Origin: Methylobacter sp.
GTDB lineage: Bacteria > Pseudomonadota > Gammaproteobacteria > Methylococcales > Methylomonadaceae
Assembly: GCA_028716975.1 (NCBI GenBank)
Contig: JAQUOU010000022.1
Span: forward strand, 1 to 64,000
Length of the DNA: 64,000 nt
Direction: 5' to 3'
Shown: positions 36,340-45,124 of the stretch, one piece after another
How the letters are laid out: each line of letters opens with the position of its first letter
Numbering within the stretch: the first letter of the stretch is position 1
Made by a program: the position numbers and the translations under genes
Notes under the pieces: model-generated
Told to the model about the DNA's origin: nothing
The model's input: the letters and a program-made list of their open reading frames with translations, nothing else
Databases searched by the model: none

Positions 36340-38002
36340 AACCAGCAAATTTAGCTTAATACCAATTTTTGCAGTGTTGGTTATTACCGGTCTATCCATA
36401 AAATTTACCCATGCATCGAACAGTTTTACTCAAACCGAAGGAAACCTTGAGTATGAGGATTCATTTGCTTCAAATGAGGAATTAGATGATGCCTTGGCAG
36501 AACAACTAAAAAGTGCGGGATTTACCGGTAAAATACAATCCAAGCTCGTAAAGCGCTTAGGACGCCCTATTAATGCGACGCTTGCAGATCTGGGCCGGCT
36601 TTTGTGGTTTGACAGTATTACCAGTTTGGGAAATGATAATAGTTGTTCTGGATGTCATTCTCCCCTGGCCGGTTTCGGCGATACCCAATCTATTGCCATT
36701 GGGGTAGAAAATAACAGTATTGTAGGGCCGGAACGCGCTGGACCGCGCAATCAAAGACGCACTCCACAGGCCATTAATAGCGCATTCTTTCCCAGTTTAA
36801 TGTGGAATGCCCGTTTCAGCGCAATTTCCCATAATCCCTTCGACGTTTCTGAAGGGGTGCGGGTACCGTTTTTCCTGGGTGGAACCACGGTCTGGAAACC
36901 AGGCGCTCCCGGGATTCACGGAACGTTCTTTGACCCCAATATAACTAAAACCTTACTAGGAGTTCAGGCGAATTTCCCGCCTACGGAATTAATCGAGGTG
37001 GCCGGTCATGCTGTAGTTGATCCGGAAAATCTGGATCCCAGACTCTACTTTCCACCGCATCGGACTTCGTCAGGACTGATTTCTGATACCGTGCCGGAAG
37101 CCATTGCCGGCCCCAACGGTAGTCCGACTGACTCAATTGACCGTAGCTACTCGATTCGCTCAAAAGTGCTGGATCGAATTAACGCAACACCCGAGTACGT
37201 CGAGATGTTCTCGGCTATCTATCCGGAGGCGACTGGCGGTAACATCACCTTCGCTCAGATCGGTGCGGCAATTGCCGAATTCGAGTTTACACTAACGTTC
37301 GCAGACGCTCCACTTGACCGGTTTGCAAGAGGCGACCTTGAGGCGCTGACCTTGAGTCAAAAGCGTGGCGCAGTGCTTTTTTTCGGCAAGGCCAATTGCA
37401 TCGCTTGCCACAGTGTCGCGGGAGAATCCAACGAAATGTTTAGTGACTTCCAGCCCCATGTTGCAGCAATTCCTCAAGTGGCGCCAGCAAGTTTTGGCCT
37501 GAAACCAGGAGGCAACCCGCAGAATCCGGAAGATTTTCCGGGTAATTTTGAGTTCAGTGGCCCCAATCATGACGAGGACTTCGGAAGAGAAGAGTTAACC
37601 GGCGACCCGTTAGATCGTTACGCTTTCCGAACGGCTCCGCTTCGGAATATCGCTTTACAGCCGGCATTTTTCCATAACGGCAGCTTCACGCGGCTCAAAG
37701 ATGCTCTGCGGTATCATTTAAATACCCAGAAACTGGCATATAGATATGACCCCGAAGCTGCCGGCCTGGCTAAAGATCTGACAATCCGTACCGGCCCCAT
37801 CGAGCCGCTGCTGAAACGCCTTGACTCAAGGATCGCCGCTTTAGGCAAGCTCGATCTCAATAAGCAGGAATTCGATGATCTTTACAAATTTGTGCAAGGC
37901 GGGCTTTTAGACAAGAGAGCTTTGCCAATAAATCTGAACAGATTGATCCCGAAGCACTTACCGAGCGGACGTAAAGTACTTATTTTTCAGCCAGTCAAGT
38001 AA
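36329..38002 (+). CDS. Di-heme cytochrome c peroxidase / MauG-like protein
   Basis: A 557-aa periplasmic protein from ATG 36329 (AGGTG just upstream). It has a signal peptide (SLIPIFAVLVITGLSIKFTHAS). Two heme-c sites are present: CSGCH in the N-terminal half (followed by SPLAGFGDTQSIAIGV) and CIACH in the C-terminal half. FRTAPLRNIALQPAFFHNGSFTRLKDALRYH is the conserved C-terminal block of the family. MauG-type relatives oxidise or modify partner proteins, and peroxidases remove hydrogen peroxide; which applies is not clear. It is coupled to the SBBP gene, and a repeat (38012) separates it from hlyD. Confidence 0.9.
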   Translation: MNTKTSKFSLIPIFAVLVITGLSIKFTHASNSFTQTEGNLEYEDSFASNEELDDALAEQLKSAGFTGKIQSKLVKRLGRPINATLADLGRLLWFDSITSLGNDNSCSGCHSPLAGFGDTQSIAIGVENNSIVGPERAGPRNQRRTPQAINSAFFPSLMWNARFSAISHNPFDVSEGVRVPFFLGGTTVWKPGAPGIHGTFFDPNITKTLLGVQANFPPTELIEVAGHAVVDPENLDPRLYFPPHRTSSGLISDTVPEAIAGPNGSPTDSIDRSYSIRSKVLDRINATPEYVEMFSAIYPEATGGNITFAQIGAAIAEFEFTLTFADAPLDRFARGDLEALTLSQKRGAVLFFGKANCIACHSVAGESNEMFSDFQPHVAAIPQVAPASFGLKPGGNPQNPEDFPGNFEFSGPNHDEDFGREELTGDPLDRYAFRTAPLRNIALQPAFFHNGSFTRLKDALRYHLNTQKLAYRYDPEAAGLAKDLTIRTGPIEPLLKRLDSRIAALGKLDLNKQEFDDLYKFVQGGLLDKRALPINLNRLIPKHLPSGRKVLIFQPVK

Positions 38003-38011
38003 TATGTTAAA

Positions 38012-38144
38012 GGAATCTCTGCACAGTCCTTCGACAGGCTCAGGACGAACGGTAAGTTATTGATTCCGTTCGTGGTGAGCCCTTCGACTACGCTCAGGAG
38101 AGCCTTGTCGAACCATGATCGGAATCAACTTGTTCAGAGATTCC
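38012..38144. repeat. Dispersed repeat between di-heme gene and hlyD (R6)
   Basis: The most complete simple copy, 133 bp: GGAATCTCTG at the left and CAGAGATTCC at the right are perfect inverted ends. The interior holds CCTTCGACAGGCTCAGGACG, ATTCCGTTCGTGGTGAGCCC and GGAATCAACTTGTTC. It lies 66 bp before the TTG start of the HlyD-like gene. Confidence 0.85.
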
Positions 38145-38209
38145 CTAAATGAATCTTCGTAGCAACGAATTAATACAAGCATTTTTAGATCTGGGTCAAT
38201 GGAGCTCTT

Positions 38210-39403
38210 TTGCCTACTACATTTTCAAGAACAACACGCTCACTTCGTCAAGATACTGCTAAATACGCCCTCATAGCGTGGTTGATAGGCGGCTTATTTT
38301 TAATCGGTTGGCTGATTTGGTTCTTTTTTGCCCACGTCACGGTATATGAATTTTCTACTAAAGCTCGTTTGGAAGTTAATCGCTCCGCTCATCCGATAGC
38401 TGCCCTGGTGGCGGGTAAAATTGTTTCTACCTCATTATCATTGGGGCAGGAAGCTCAAGAGAGTGAGATATTGGCTACACTGGATGCAAGCAGCGAAAAG
38501 CTGCGCTTACAGGAAGAGGAATCGAGACAGGAAGCTTTGCCCCCGCAAATTGCATCACTTGAAAAGGAGATTGCCGCTCTAGAACAAGCCAAGACCGAGG
38601 CTCGCCAGGCCGCGATTTCAGCTATCCAAAGCAGCCGGTCACGGCAGAAGGAAGCAAATATTGCGGTCACTTTTGCTAAAGATAATGAAAGACGACTAAT
38701 AGCGTTAAGCGCTTCGGGACATGTTCCGGTAATAGAAAGATTAAAGGCTCAAGCTGAATCGCAAAAGCTGAGTTCCAACCGGGAAGCATTATCTTCGGAT
38801 ATTCACCGGCTGGAAATGGAATCACAAACGCGCGCCCATCAGGAACAAGCCGAAATAGAAGATCTCAAACGTGAGCTTGCCAAATTAAATGGAGAACTTT
38901 CAACTACGCAAATGACTATTGCGCGGCTTAAGCAGGACATCGAAAAACATACTATTCGAGCGCCTGCAGCCGGACAAATCGGCGATATATCACCCTTACA
39001 AGTGGGCACCTACGTCGCCGCCGGTGAAAAACTTGGCGTCCTGGTGCCGCGCAGCGAACTCAGAATTGTTGCTGATTTTCCACCGGCTTCCGTATTAGGC
39101 AGAATCCATCCGGGCCAATCCAGCCGTATGCGTCTGGATGGTTTCCCCTGGGCCCAGTTCGGTACGATCCAGGCTACCGTGAGCCGGGTTGGTTCTGAAA
39201 TCAGAGATAATCGGGTGCGGGTGGAATTTAAACCGGAGCTCTCGCCATTGTCGCCTATCATTCTTCAACATGGGTTACCGGGCGCCATCGAAGTCAATAT
39301 CGAACAGGTTAGTCCAGCGGTCATGGTATTGCGCATAGCCGGGCAAGTCCTATCCAACAACAGTCCTTCCGATCATTCTGCTAATGCGTTTAAAGCCGAA
39401 TGA
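38210..39403 (+). CDS. HlyD family periplasmic adaptor (membrane fusion protein)
   Basis: A 397-aa adaptor for type I secretion. The start is a TTG at 38210, with GGAG five bases ahead; no ATG is available in frame. One N-terminal membrane helix (YALIAWLIGGLFLIGWLIWFFFAHVTVYE, about residues 18-45) is followed by the lipoyl half (HPIAALVAGKIVS), a long coiled coil (about 85-235) and the second lipoyl half with IRAPAAGQIGDISPLQVGTYVAAGEKLGVLVP. The beta-barrel domain follows. It overlaps the C39-ABC gene by the ATGA overlap (4 bp), so they work together in exporting a substrate across the envelope. An outer-membrane TolC-type partner is not in the window. Confidence 0.93.
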   Translation: MPTTFSRTTRSLRQDTAKYALIAWLIGGLFLIGWLIWFFFAHVTVYEFSTKARLEVNRSAHPIAALVAGKIVSTSLSLGQEAQESEILATLDASSEKLRLQEEESRQEALPPQIASLEKEIAALEQAKTEARQAAISAIQSSRSRQKEANIAVTFAKDNERRLIALSASGHVPVIERLKAQAESQKLSSNREALSSDIHRLEMESQTRAHQEQAEIEDLKRELAKLNGELSTTQMTIARLKQDIEKHTIRAPAAGQIGDISPLQVGTYVAAGEKLGVLVPRSELRIVADFPPASVLGRIHPGQSSRMRLDGFPWAQFGTIQATVSRVGSEIRDNRVRVEFKPELSPLSPIILQHGLPGAIEVNIEQVSPAVMVLRIAGQVLSNNSPSDHSANAFKAE

Positions 39404-42108
39404 ACAAGCTGGAAAATACTGTAAAACAACGCTGGCTGGTGCCGGAAGTTATCCAGACGTCGGCGATGGATTGCGGTCCGGCTTCTTTAAAGTGCCTGCT
39501 TGAAGGTTTTTATATCCCTGTTAGTTACGGCCGCCTTCGAGAAGCCTGTCAAACCAATGTGGACGGCACTTCAATTGATATGCTTGAAGACGCCGCCAAC
39601 CGGTTAGGTGTTCAGGCAGAGCAGGTTATGCTGCCCATTGATCATCTATTTTTATCAGAAGCGGCCGTGTTACCGGCGATGGTGGTCGTGCGTCACTCCG
39701 ACGGGGCAACCCATTTTGTAGTGGTCTGGCGCAGGCATGGCGCATGGCTGCAAGTAATGGACCCGGCAATAGGCAGGCGCTGGCTCACGTGTCAACGGTT
39801 TCTGGAAGAAATTTATCGTCATGAAATGCCGGTTCAAGCCCTGGATTGGCTGGATTGGGCCGCTTCGGAGGAGTTTCTAAAACCGTTACGTCAGCGGTTG
39901 TCTTTATTGGGCGCGAGCAACGAATCTTCAACCGCTTTGATAGATCAGGCGCTCAGGCAATCTGACTGGTTTGCATTGGCAAAGCTTGACGCCAGCATCC
40001 GATTGGTCAATTCCATCGTAGAGGCTGGCGGATTTAAAACCGGTCAGCAAGCCGTTAAGCTAGTTGAGACGCTATTTGAACAAATAGATGAAGAGGATAT
40101 CTTTAAGATCATTCCGCCCTCCTATTGGTCAGTAACATCTCAAAAAACTGAGAATAATACTGATAAACAGTTACTATTTAACGGGGCGGTTTTATTACAA
40201 GTAAAGGCAAAGAAGTCTGCACATCATAAGCAGGCAGATGAAGAAGATTCACTTGCCCCTGAGCTTGCATCCGCTCTCAACGAAAAACCGCTACAGCCAA
40301 CCCAGGCGCTCGTCGCTTTACTCAAAACCGACGGCATATTATCTCCCTATGCGCTGATAGGCGCATTAACCGTTTCAGTCGCTGCATTATTAATCGAAAC
40401 CCTGCTGTTTAGAGGCGTTTTTGATATTGCCTGGGAGCTCAAGTTGGCGGATCAGCGTTTAGGCGCCGTTTTTGGATTAATACTGTTTGTCGCTTTGCTC
40501 TTGTTGATCGAAATTCCCATTGCGACGGAATCCCTGCGCTTTGGCCGCCATCTGGAAACTCGTCTGCGCATGGCTTTGCTGCGGAAGTTACCGCAACTGA
40601 CTGACCCCTACTTCCAGAGCCGTCCCGTATCGGATATGGCAGAGCGTAGCCACAGCATTGCTTTAACCAGACTAGTCCCCGGTTTAGGCATTCATTTTGT
40701 CCAGACGCTGTGGGATATTATCTTTACGCTTATCGGCATTATGCTTATTGATTCTGCCAGTAGTGCATTAGCATTTCTGATAACTGCTCTAGCCATTGCC
40801 CTGCCATTACTGGCCCAGCCGCTCCTTAACGAAAGGGATTTACGGGTGCGCAGTCACTCCGGCGCATTGTTCAGTTTCTACCTGGATGCTTTGCTGGGCC
40901 TGGCGCCTATCCGGACACATAGGGCCGAGCTTTCCGTTCGACGCGAACATGAAGGCTTATTAGTGGAATGGGCGCGGTCGGGCCGCAGTTTAATCCAGCT
41001 TTCCTTAGCCATCGACGGCGTGCAATCCTTAATTTGCATGGGCTTTGTCGGCTTAATGCTGTTTCAGCATTTTTTGCGTTCGGGCGGCATCACGGGTAGT
41101 GATTTGCTCCTGGTCTACTGGGCATTGAAGCTGCCCGCCCTGGGTCATACGCTGACAACATTGGCGCATCAATATCCGGCGCAACGGAACATATTGCTCC
41201 GCCTGCTGGAACCGCTAACCACGCCGGAAGAGAGTGAAACGCCTGCCCCGGATGAAATTATTCCCACGATTAAAAATATTCGACGCAGCACCGGCGTTGA
41301 CATAGCAATAAAAGCCGGCAATGTGGTGGCGGCAGGCCATTCGATTTTAGAAGATATTAATCTCACCATTGCTGCAGGAGAACATATTGCTATTGTCGGC
41401 TCGTCGGGCGCGGGCAAATCTACCCTTATCGGTTTGCTTCTCGGCTGGCACCGCCTCGCTAACGGACAATTATTAGTCAATGGCTTGACCTTATCCGGTG
41501 CAAATCAGCAAACTCTCAGACAGGAAACAGCATGGGTCGATCCCGCTGTCCAGATTTGGAATCGTTCATTTCTGGACAATCTCATTTATAGTTCCAATAA
41601 TAGCGGTTTCGATAAAATTGCCGATGTTATTGATGCCGCGGCCCTACGTGGCGTGCTGCAAAAACTGCCTTTGGGCCTGCAAACTTACCTGGGTGAGGGC
41701 GGCTCGCTACTGTCAGGCGGAGAAGGACAGCGCGTGCGTTTGGGTCGAGCGCTGTTGCAAACTGATGTCCGGCTGGTTTTACTCGATGAACCTTTCCGTG
41801 GCATGGATCGTAGCCAGCGCCACCAATTACTTAACGATGCCGGAAAATGGTGGGCAGATGCAACCCTGCTTTGCGTAACTCATGATGTAGAAGAAACGCT
41901 ATCTTTCAACCGCGTGCTGGTTGTCGAGAATGGACACATCATCGAAGATAATGCGCCTAGCCGGTTAGCTGCCAGTGATTCCCGGTACCGCGATCTGCTC
42001 AATGCTGAAAAGCTGGTACGCCAGGAACTATGGAAGGGAAAAGAATGGCGGAGAATTCAGGTCCAAAACGGAACCATTAAATCATCTATTGACGTGATCA
42101 ATGAATAA
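39400..42108 (+). CDS. C39 peptidase-containing ABC transporter (PCAT)
   Basis: A 902-aa exporter that cuts leader peptides and pumps the product out. The N-terminal C39 domain has a full set of residues: C25 (SAMDCGPASLKCL), H105 (GATHFVVVW) and D121 (QVMDPAIGRRW). Between it and the membrane domain lies an unusual spacer of about 150 residues (about 145-300). Six membrane segments follow, then the ATPase: Walker A GSSGAGKST, signature LLSGGEGQRVRLGRAL, Walker B RLVLLDEP, and H-loop THD. It overlaps hlyD by 4 bp and the second ABC gene by 8 bp. The substrate is probably the MKVKT peptides at the two ends of the locus. Confidence 0.93.
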   Translation: MNKLENTVKQRWLVPEVIQTSAMDCGPASLKCLLEGFYIPVSYGRLREACQTNVDGTSIDMLEDAANRLGVQAEQVMLPIDHLFLSEAAVLPAMVVVRHSDGATHFVVVWRRHGAWLQVMDPAIGRRWLTCQRFLEEIYRHEMPVQALDWLDWAASEEFLKPLRQRLSLLGASNESSTALIDQALRQSDWFALAKLDASIRLVNSIVEAGGFKTGQQAVKLVETLFEQIDEEDIFKIIPPSYWSVTSQKTENNTDKQLLFNGAVLLQVKAKKSAHHKQADEEDSLAPELASALNEKPLQPTQALVALLKTDGILSPYALIGALTVSVAALLIETLLFRGVFDIAWELKLADQRLGAVFGLILFVALLLLIEIPIATESLRFGRHLETRLRMALLRKLPQLTDPYFQSRPVSDMAERSHSIALTRLVPGLGIHFVQTLWDIIFTLIGIMLIDSASSALAFLITALAIALPLLAQPLLNERDLRVRSHSGALFSFYLDALLGLAPIRTHRAELSVRREHEGLLVEWARSGRSLIQLSLAIDGVQSLICMGFVGLMLFQHFLRSGGITGSDLLLVYWALKLPALGHTLTTLAHQYPAQRNILLRLLEPLTTPEESETPAPDEIIPTIKNIRRSTGVDIAIKAGNVVAAGHSILEDINLTIAAGEHIAIVGSSGAGKSTLIGLLLGWHRLANGQLLVNGLTLSGANQQTLRQETAWVDPAVQIWNRSFLDNLIYSSNNSGFDKIADVIDAAALRGVLQKLPLGLQTYLGEGGSLLSGGEGQRVRLGRALLQTDVRLVLLDEPFRGMDRSQRHQLLNDAGKWWADATLLCVTHDVEETLSFNRVLVVENGHIIEDNAPSRLAASDSRYRDLLNAEKLVRQELWKGKEWRRIQVQNGTIKSSIDVINE

Positions 42109-44233
42109 GGACATTAGTAATTTAAGCTGGCCGCTTTCCCGATTAGGGGAAGGCATCGAAGAGTTAGCCAGGCACGGCCGCTTGAACCCCGATACGCGAG
42201 GCCGCCTCGTTCCTGAACCTTTGCATCAACAAGATAGTGCGGATCTTGGCCGCTGGATTGAATGGATGAGTGATCGACTAGGGTTAGAAGCTGAGCCGGT
42301 AGAGACGCCGGTATCGCAGTTTGAGCAATTGCTTCGTAATGTAGGGCCTGCCGTACTTCAGATCAAGATAGATGAAGACATTCGATTCCTGTTATTAGTT
42401 AAATTAAAATTCGGCAAATTACAACTCATCGGCCCGGACTTGCGGATACGCAGGTGTCCGGTTGAAGTGCTGCGCGCCGCAGTCTGTGCACCTTTTGAAG
42501 CGCCTGTTGGCGCAGAAATTGAACGTTTATTAGTGCTTGCCGATGTGTCCGGACAGCGGTGGAAGCAGGTAAGATCAGTCATGCTCAGGGAGCGTCTTGC
42601 CACCCGGCGCGTAAGCGGTTGCTGGATGTTGCGTTTGCCGCCGACCACGGGATTCCGGCGGCAACTCACCCAAGCCCATTTACCAAAACGTGTAGTTCTA
42701 ATGATAGGCGTATTCACGCTGGTGTATGGTCTGGAAATAGCGGGTTGGAGTTTAATGGGGCAGGCTGCTCTTAACGGACGCCTGGATTTTGGCTGGCTAA
42801 TAGCCTGGGCCTTATCGCTATTATCGTTGATTCCCTTGCGCTCACTGGGTGGTTGGCTGGATGGCGTTTTTGCGCTGGAACTGGGCAGGATTCTTAAAAA
42901 ACGGTTATTGGCGGGCGCCTTGCGCCTGGATCTTGAGTCCGTGAAGCATCAAGGCGCCGGTCAGTTTCTGGGACGGGTTATGGAGTCTCAGGCACTTGAA
43001 TCGTTAGCACTCAACGGGGGGTTTTCGGTTTTAATTGCAGGCATCGAACTGGTATTTGCCGGCTGCATTCTGGCCTATGGCGCAGGCGGTCATCTGCATC
43101 TATTTTTATTATTAAGTTGGCTGGCGCTCACCATAGGACTGAGCTGGCGATATTTTCACCGCTTGCGCAAGTGGACACTGATGCGCCTCGACATGACGCA
43201 TGAGTTGGTCGAGCGCATGGTCGGACACAGAACGCGCCTCGCGCAGGAATCGGCAACGCGGCGAAACACGGAAGAAGATCTTGCAATTCAGGAATATTTA
43301 AACACGTCCAAGGAATTGGATGCCTCGATAGTACCGATTACCGGTGCAATTTCGCGCGGCTGGTTGATTATAGGGCTGATTGGTTTAGCGCCTGCCTTTG
43401 TTTCCGGTACAGGTAACGCGACGGGATTGGCAATCAGCTTAGGCGGAATACTACTGGCAAATAGAGCGCTTACCGGGATATCGGGAGGTTTGGCGGCATT
43501 GACCAGAGCGGGGATTGCCTGGACCCAGGTTTCAACATTATTTTACTCAGCCAACAAAAAGCCATCCAGCGAACCGTTTTTAACGGCGGCTCAAATAGCT
43601 GGAGCAGGCTCTCAAAGCGCTGCTACAAAATTAGTCGATGCCAGCGATTTAGTGTTTCGTTATCAGCCTCAAGGTGAACCCGTTCTTCGCGGAGTTGATT
43701 TATCCATATACCAAGGTGAGCGCATCTTGCTTGAAGGCTCGTCAGGCGGAGGGAAATCCACCTTGGCTTCTTTATTGGTCGGACTTCGAACCCCGGATTC
43801 CGGCTTGTTGCTTTTGAATGGCTTGGATAATTATACATTAGGGGAAAGTTGGCATCGGCTGGCAACCGAAGCGCCGCAATTTCATGAGAATCATATTCTT
43901 ACCGGAACATTAGCATTTAATCTGCTTATGGGAAGAAATTGGCCGGCTTCTGAGGAAGATTTTCAAGAAACCCATGAATTGTGCGTGGATTTAGGTTTAG
44001 GCGACCTGCTGGAACGCATGCCATCCGGGATGATGCAAATGGTGGGAGAAACCGGCTGGCAACTCTCGCATGGCGAACGCAGCAGGATATTCCTGGCTAG
44101 GGCGTTACTGCAAAATACCCAATTGACCATACTGGATGAGAGCTTTGCTGCGCTGGATCCCGAATCGTTGGAAAAATGTTTAAACTGTGCGTTTAAACGG
44201 GCTCAAACTCTGCTGGTCATTGCCCACCCGTAA
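42101..44233 (+). CDS. ABC transporter with inactive C39-like domain (second exporter subunit)
   Basis: A 710-aa protein with an N-terminal domain of C39-like pattern (RLGLEAEPVETPVSQFEQLLRNVGPAVLQIKIDEDIRFLLLVKLK) that lacks the catalytic Cys motif. Membrane segments start near 200 (VVLMIGVFTLVYGLEIAGW). The ATPase has Walker A GSSGGGKST, signature LSHGERSRIFLARALL and Walker B LTILDES, with His in VIAHP. The protein ends immediately after the H-loop, while most exporters continue for about 30 residues. It overlaps the PCAT gene by 8 bp, so the two may form a heterodimer with one active peptidase. Confidence 0.9.
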   Translation: MNKDISNLSWPLSRLGEGIEELARHGRLNPDTRGRLVPEPLHQQDSADLGRWIEWMSDRLGLEAEPVETPVSQFEQLLRNVGPAVLQIKIDEDIRFLLLVKLKFGKLQLIGPDLRIRRCPVEVLRAAVCAPFEAPVGAEIERLLVLADVSGQRWKQVRSVMLRERLATRRVSGCWMLRLPPTTGFRRQLTQAHLPKRVVLMIGVFTLVYGLEIAGWSLMGQAALNGRLDFGWLIAWALSLLSLIPLRSLGGWLDGVFALELGRILKKRLLAGALRLDLESVKHQGAGQFLGRVMESQALESLALNGGFSVLIAGIELVFAGCILAYGAGGHLHLFLLLSWLALTIGLSWRYFHRLRKWTLMRLDMTHELVERMVGHRTRLAQESATRRNTEEDLAIQEYLNTSKELDASIVPITGAISRGWLIIGLIGLAPAFVSGTGNATGLAISLGGILLANRALTGISGGLAALTRAGIAWTQVSTLFYSANKKPSSEPFLTAAQIAGAGSQSAATKLVDASDLVFRYQPQGEPVLRGVDLSIYQGERILLEGSSGGGKSTLASLLVGLRTPDSGLLLLNGLDNYTLGESWHRLATEAPQFHENHILTGTLAFNLLMGRNWPASEEDFQETHELCVDLGLGDLLERMPSGMMQMVGETGWQLSHGERSRIFLARALLQNTQLTILDESFAALDPESLEKCLNCAFKRAQTLLVIAHP

Positions 44234-44312
44234 TACCAAAGATAAACGGGAAATTGACGGGTATGTGGGGGAGAATAAATTAAAAAGACTTATGGATTTA
44301 CTTAAAATTTTA

Positions 44313-44508
44313 CCTGATCAGCAAGATGCTTCAGCCAGCGCCGTCATACTGGCATGGATGCCGGTATCCAGTCACATGGATGTGAATGCATGGCGCCCAA
44401 TTTGAGCGGCAGAGCACTTCGAAAGTTACCATCCATGGCCCTGGATTCCGGCCTCCCTGCCGGAATGACGGACTTTTTGGCGCTAGCTGAAGCATCTTGC
44501 TAATCAGG
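44313..44508. mobile_element. MITE copy B
   Basis: The left end CCTGATCAGCAAGATGCTTC and the right end GAAGCATCTTGCTAATCAGG are near-perfect inverted repeats. Perfect 8-bp target duplication AAATTTTA lies at 44305-44312 and 44509-44516. Length 196 bp, no ORF. It lies between the second ABC gene and the minus-strand peptide genes. Confidence 0.92.
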
Positions 44509-44575
44509 AAATTTTATGTTAAAAATTAACCTGTTCCAAGGGTGAAAATTAAGCTTGGAACAGTTAAGCTATTGC

Positions 44576-44674
44576 TTAGCGATGTCCAGCGATACCGGCA
44601 TGTTCACGGCGAACATGGCCAGGGGCATCATCGGCACCATGGTTACCAGCTTTTACATTTGTTTTAACTTTCAT
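44576..44674 (-). CDS. Putative precursor peptide 3 of the export locus
   Basis: A 32-aa ORF: leader MKVKTNVKAG, then NHGADDAPGH, VRREHAGIAG and HR. GGAG lies 10 bases before the ATG. It shares MKVKTNVKAG and the following xHGADD with peptide 2 at 44760, and the leader with peptide 1 at 34694. The tail is rich in His, Gly, Ala and charged residues and has no Cys, Ser or Thr, so lanthionine-type modification is excluded. It is in the minus orientation, converging with the exporter operon. A 14-bp-stem hairpin separates it from peptide 2. Confidence 0.75.
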   Translation of the reverse strand: MKVKTNVKAGNHGADDAPGHVRREHAGIAGHR

Positions 44675-44704
44675 TTTATTTCTCCTGGATTTATCTGGAA
44701 GTTT

Positions 44705-44737
44705 TGCAACGCCCTAAACGCCATTTAGGGCGTTGCA
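44705..44737. repeat. Perfect hairpin between the two peptide genes
   Basis: TGCAACGCCCTAAA (44705-44718), loop CGCCA, TTTAGGGCGTTGCA (44724-44737): 14 bp perfectly paired. There is no T-run after it on either strand, so it is not a classic terminator. It could stabilise the RNA of the upstream peptide gene or act as a partial terminator that sets the ratio of the two peptides. Confidence 0.6.
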
Positions 44738-44759
44738 CTTCAACTAAATAAGCGCTTGC

Positions 44760-44837
44760 TTATTTGTGGCCTTTGCCGTGTGGAACTGTATCATCCGCAC
44801 CATGTTTGCCAGCTTTTACATTGGTTTTAACTTTCAT
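44760..44837 (-). CDS. Putative precursor peptide 2 of the export locus
   Basis: A 25-aa ORF: leader MKVKTNVKAG, then KHGADDTVPH and GKGHK. GGAG lies nine bases before the ATG. It is 85 bp upstream of peptide 3, same strand, and nearly identical through residue 16, so the two are likely paralogues. The His/Gly/Lys-rich tail could bind metals. The AG at residues 9-10 is a candidate C39 cleavage point, giving a mature peptide of 15 residues. Only pattern and position support this; no modification enzyme of a known RiPP class is adjacent. Confidence 0.78.
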   Translation of the reverse strand: MKVKTNVKAGKHGADDTVPHGKGHK

Positions 44838-45124
44838 TATGTTTTCTCCAGTTATATATAAAAAAGTTCAAATCTCCCCAAAAATTTTTTAAAATCCTAG
44901 AAATTAATCATTTCAAGCATCTTCCGCGGTACTAAAGGAAACCTTGAAAATCCAGCCATCACGGATGAATTTGGCTATGTAGGTGATGGTAAGGATTCGC
45001 GTCAGAATATGCTGTTTTCTCAAACAACCTCGTCGTGTATCATGTAAGCACATAAAAAATGTGTACCAAGGCGTATACCCAATAGCGTGGCATTGCTGAG
45101 TACCAATATATAAAACAAGCACTT

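Noticed and set aside
44187-44405. Possible frameshifted continuation of the second ABC transporter
   Set aside because: The +1 frame after VIAHP does not resemble the C-terminal part of ABC exporters and runs into MITE copy B.
44913-45122. 69-codon minus-strand frame before sbcC
   Set aside because: No start signal, no family and atypical composition; most likely a chance frame.
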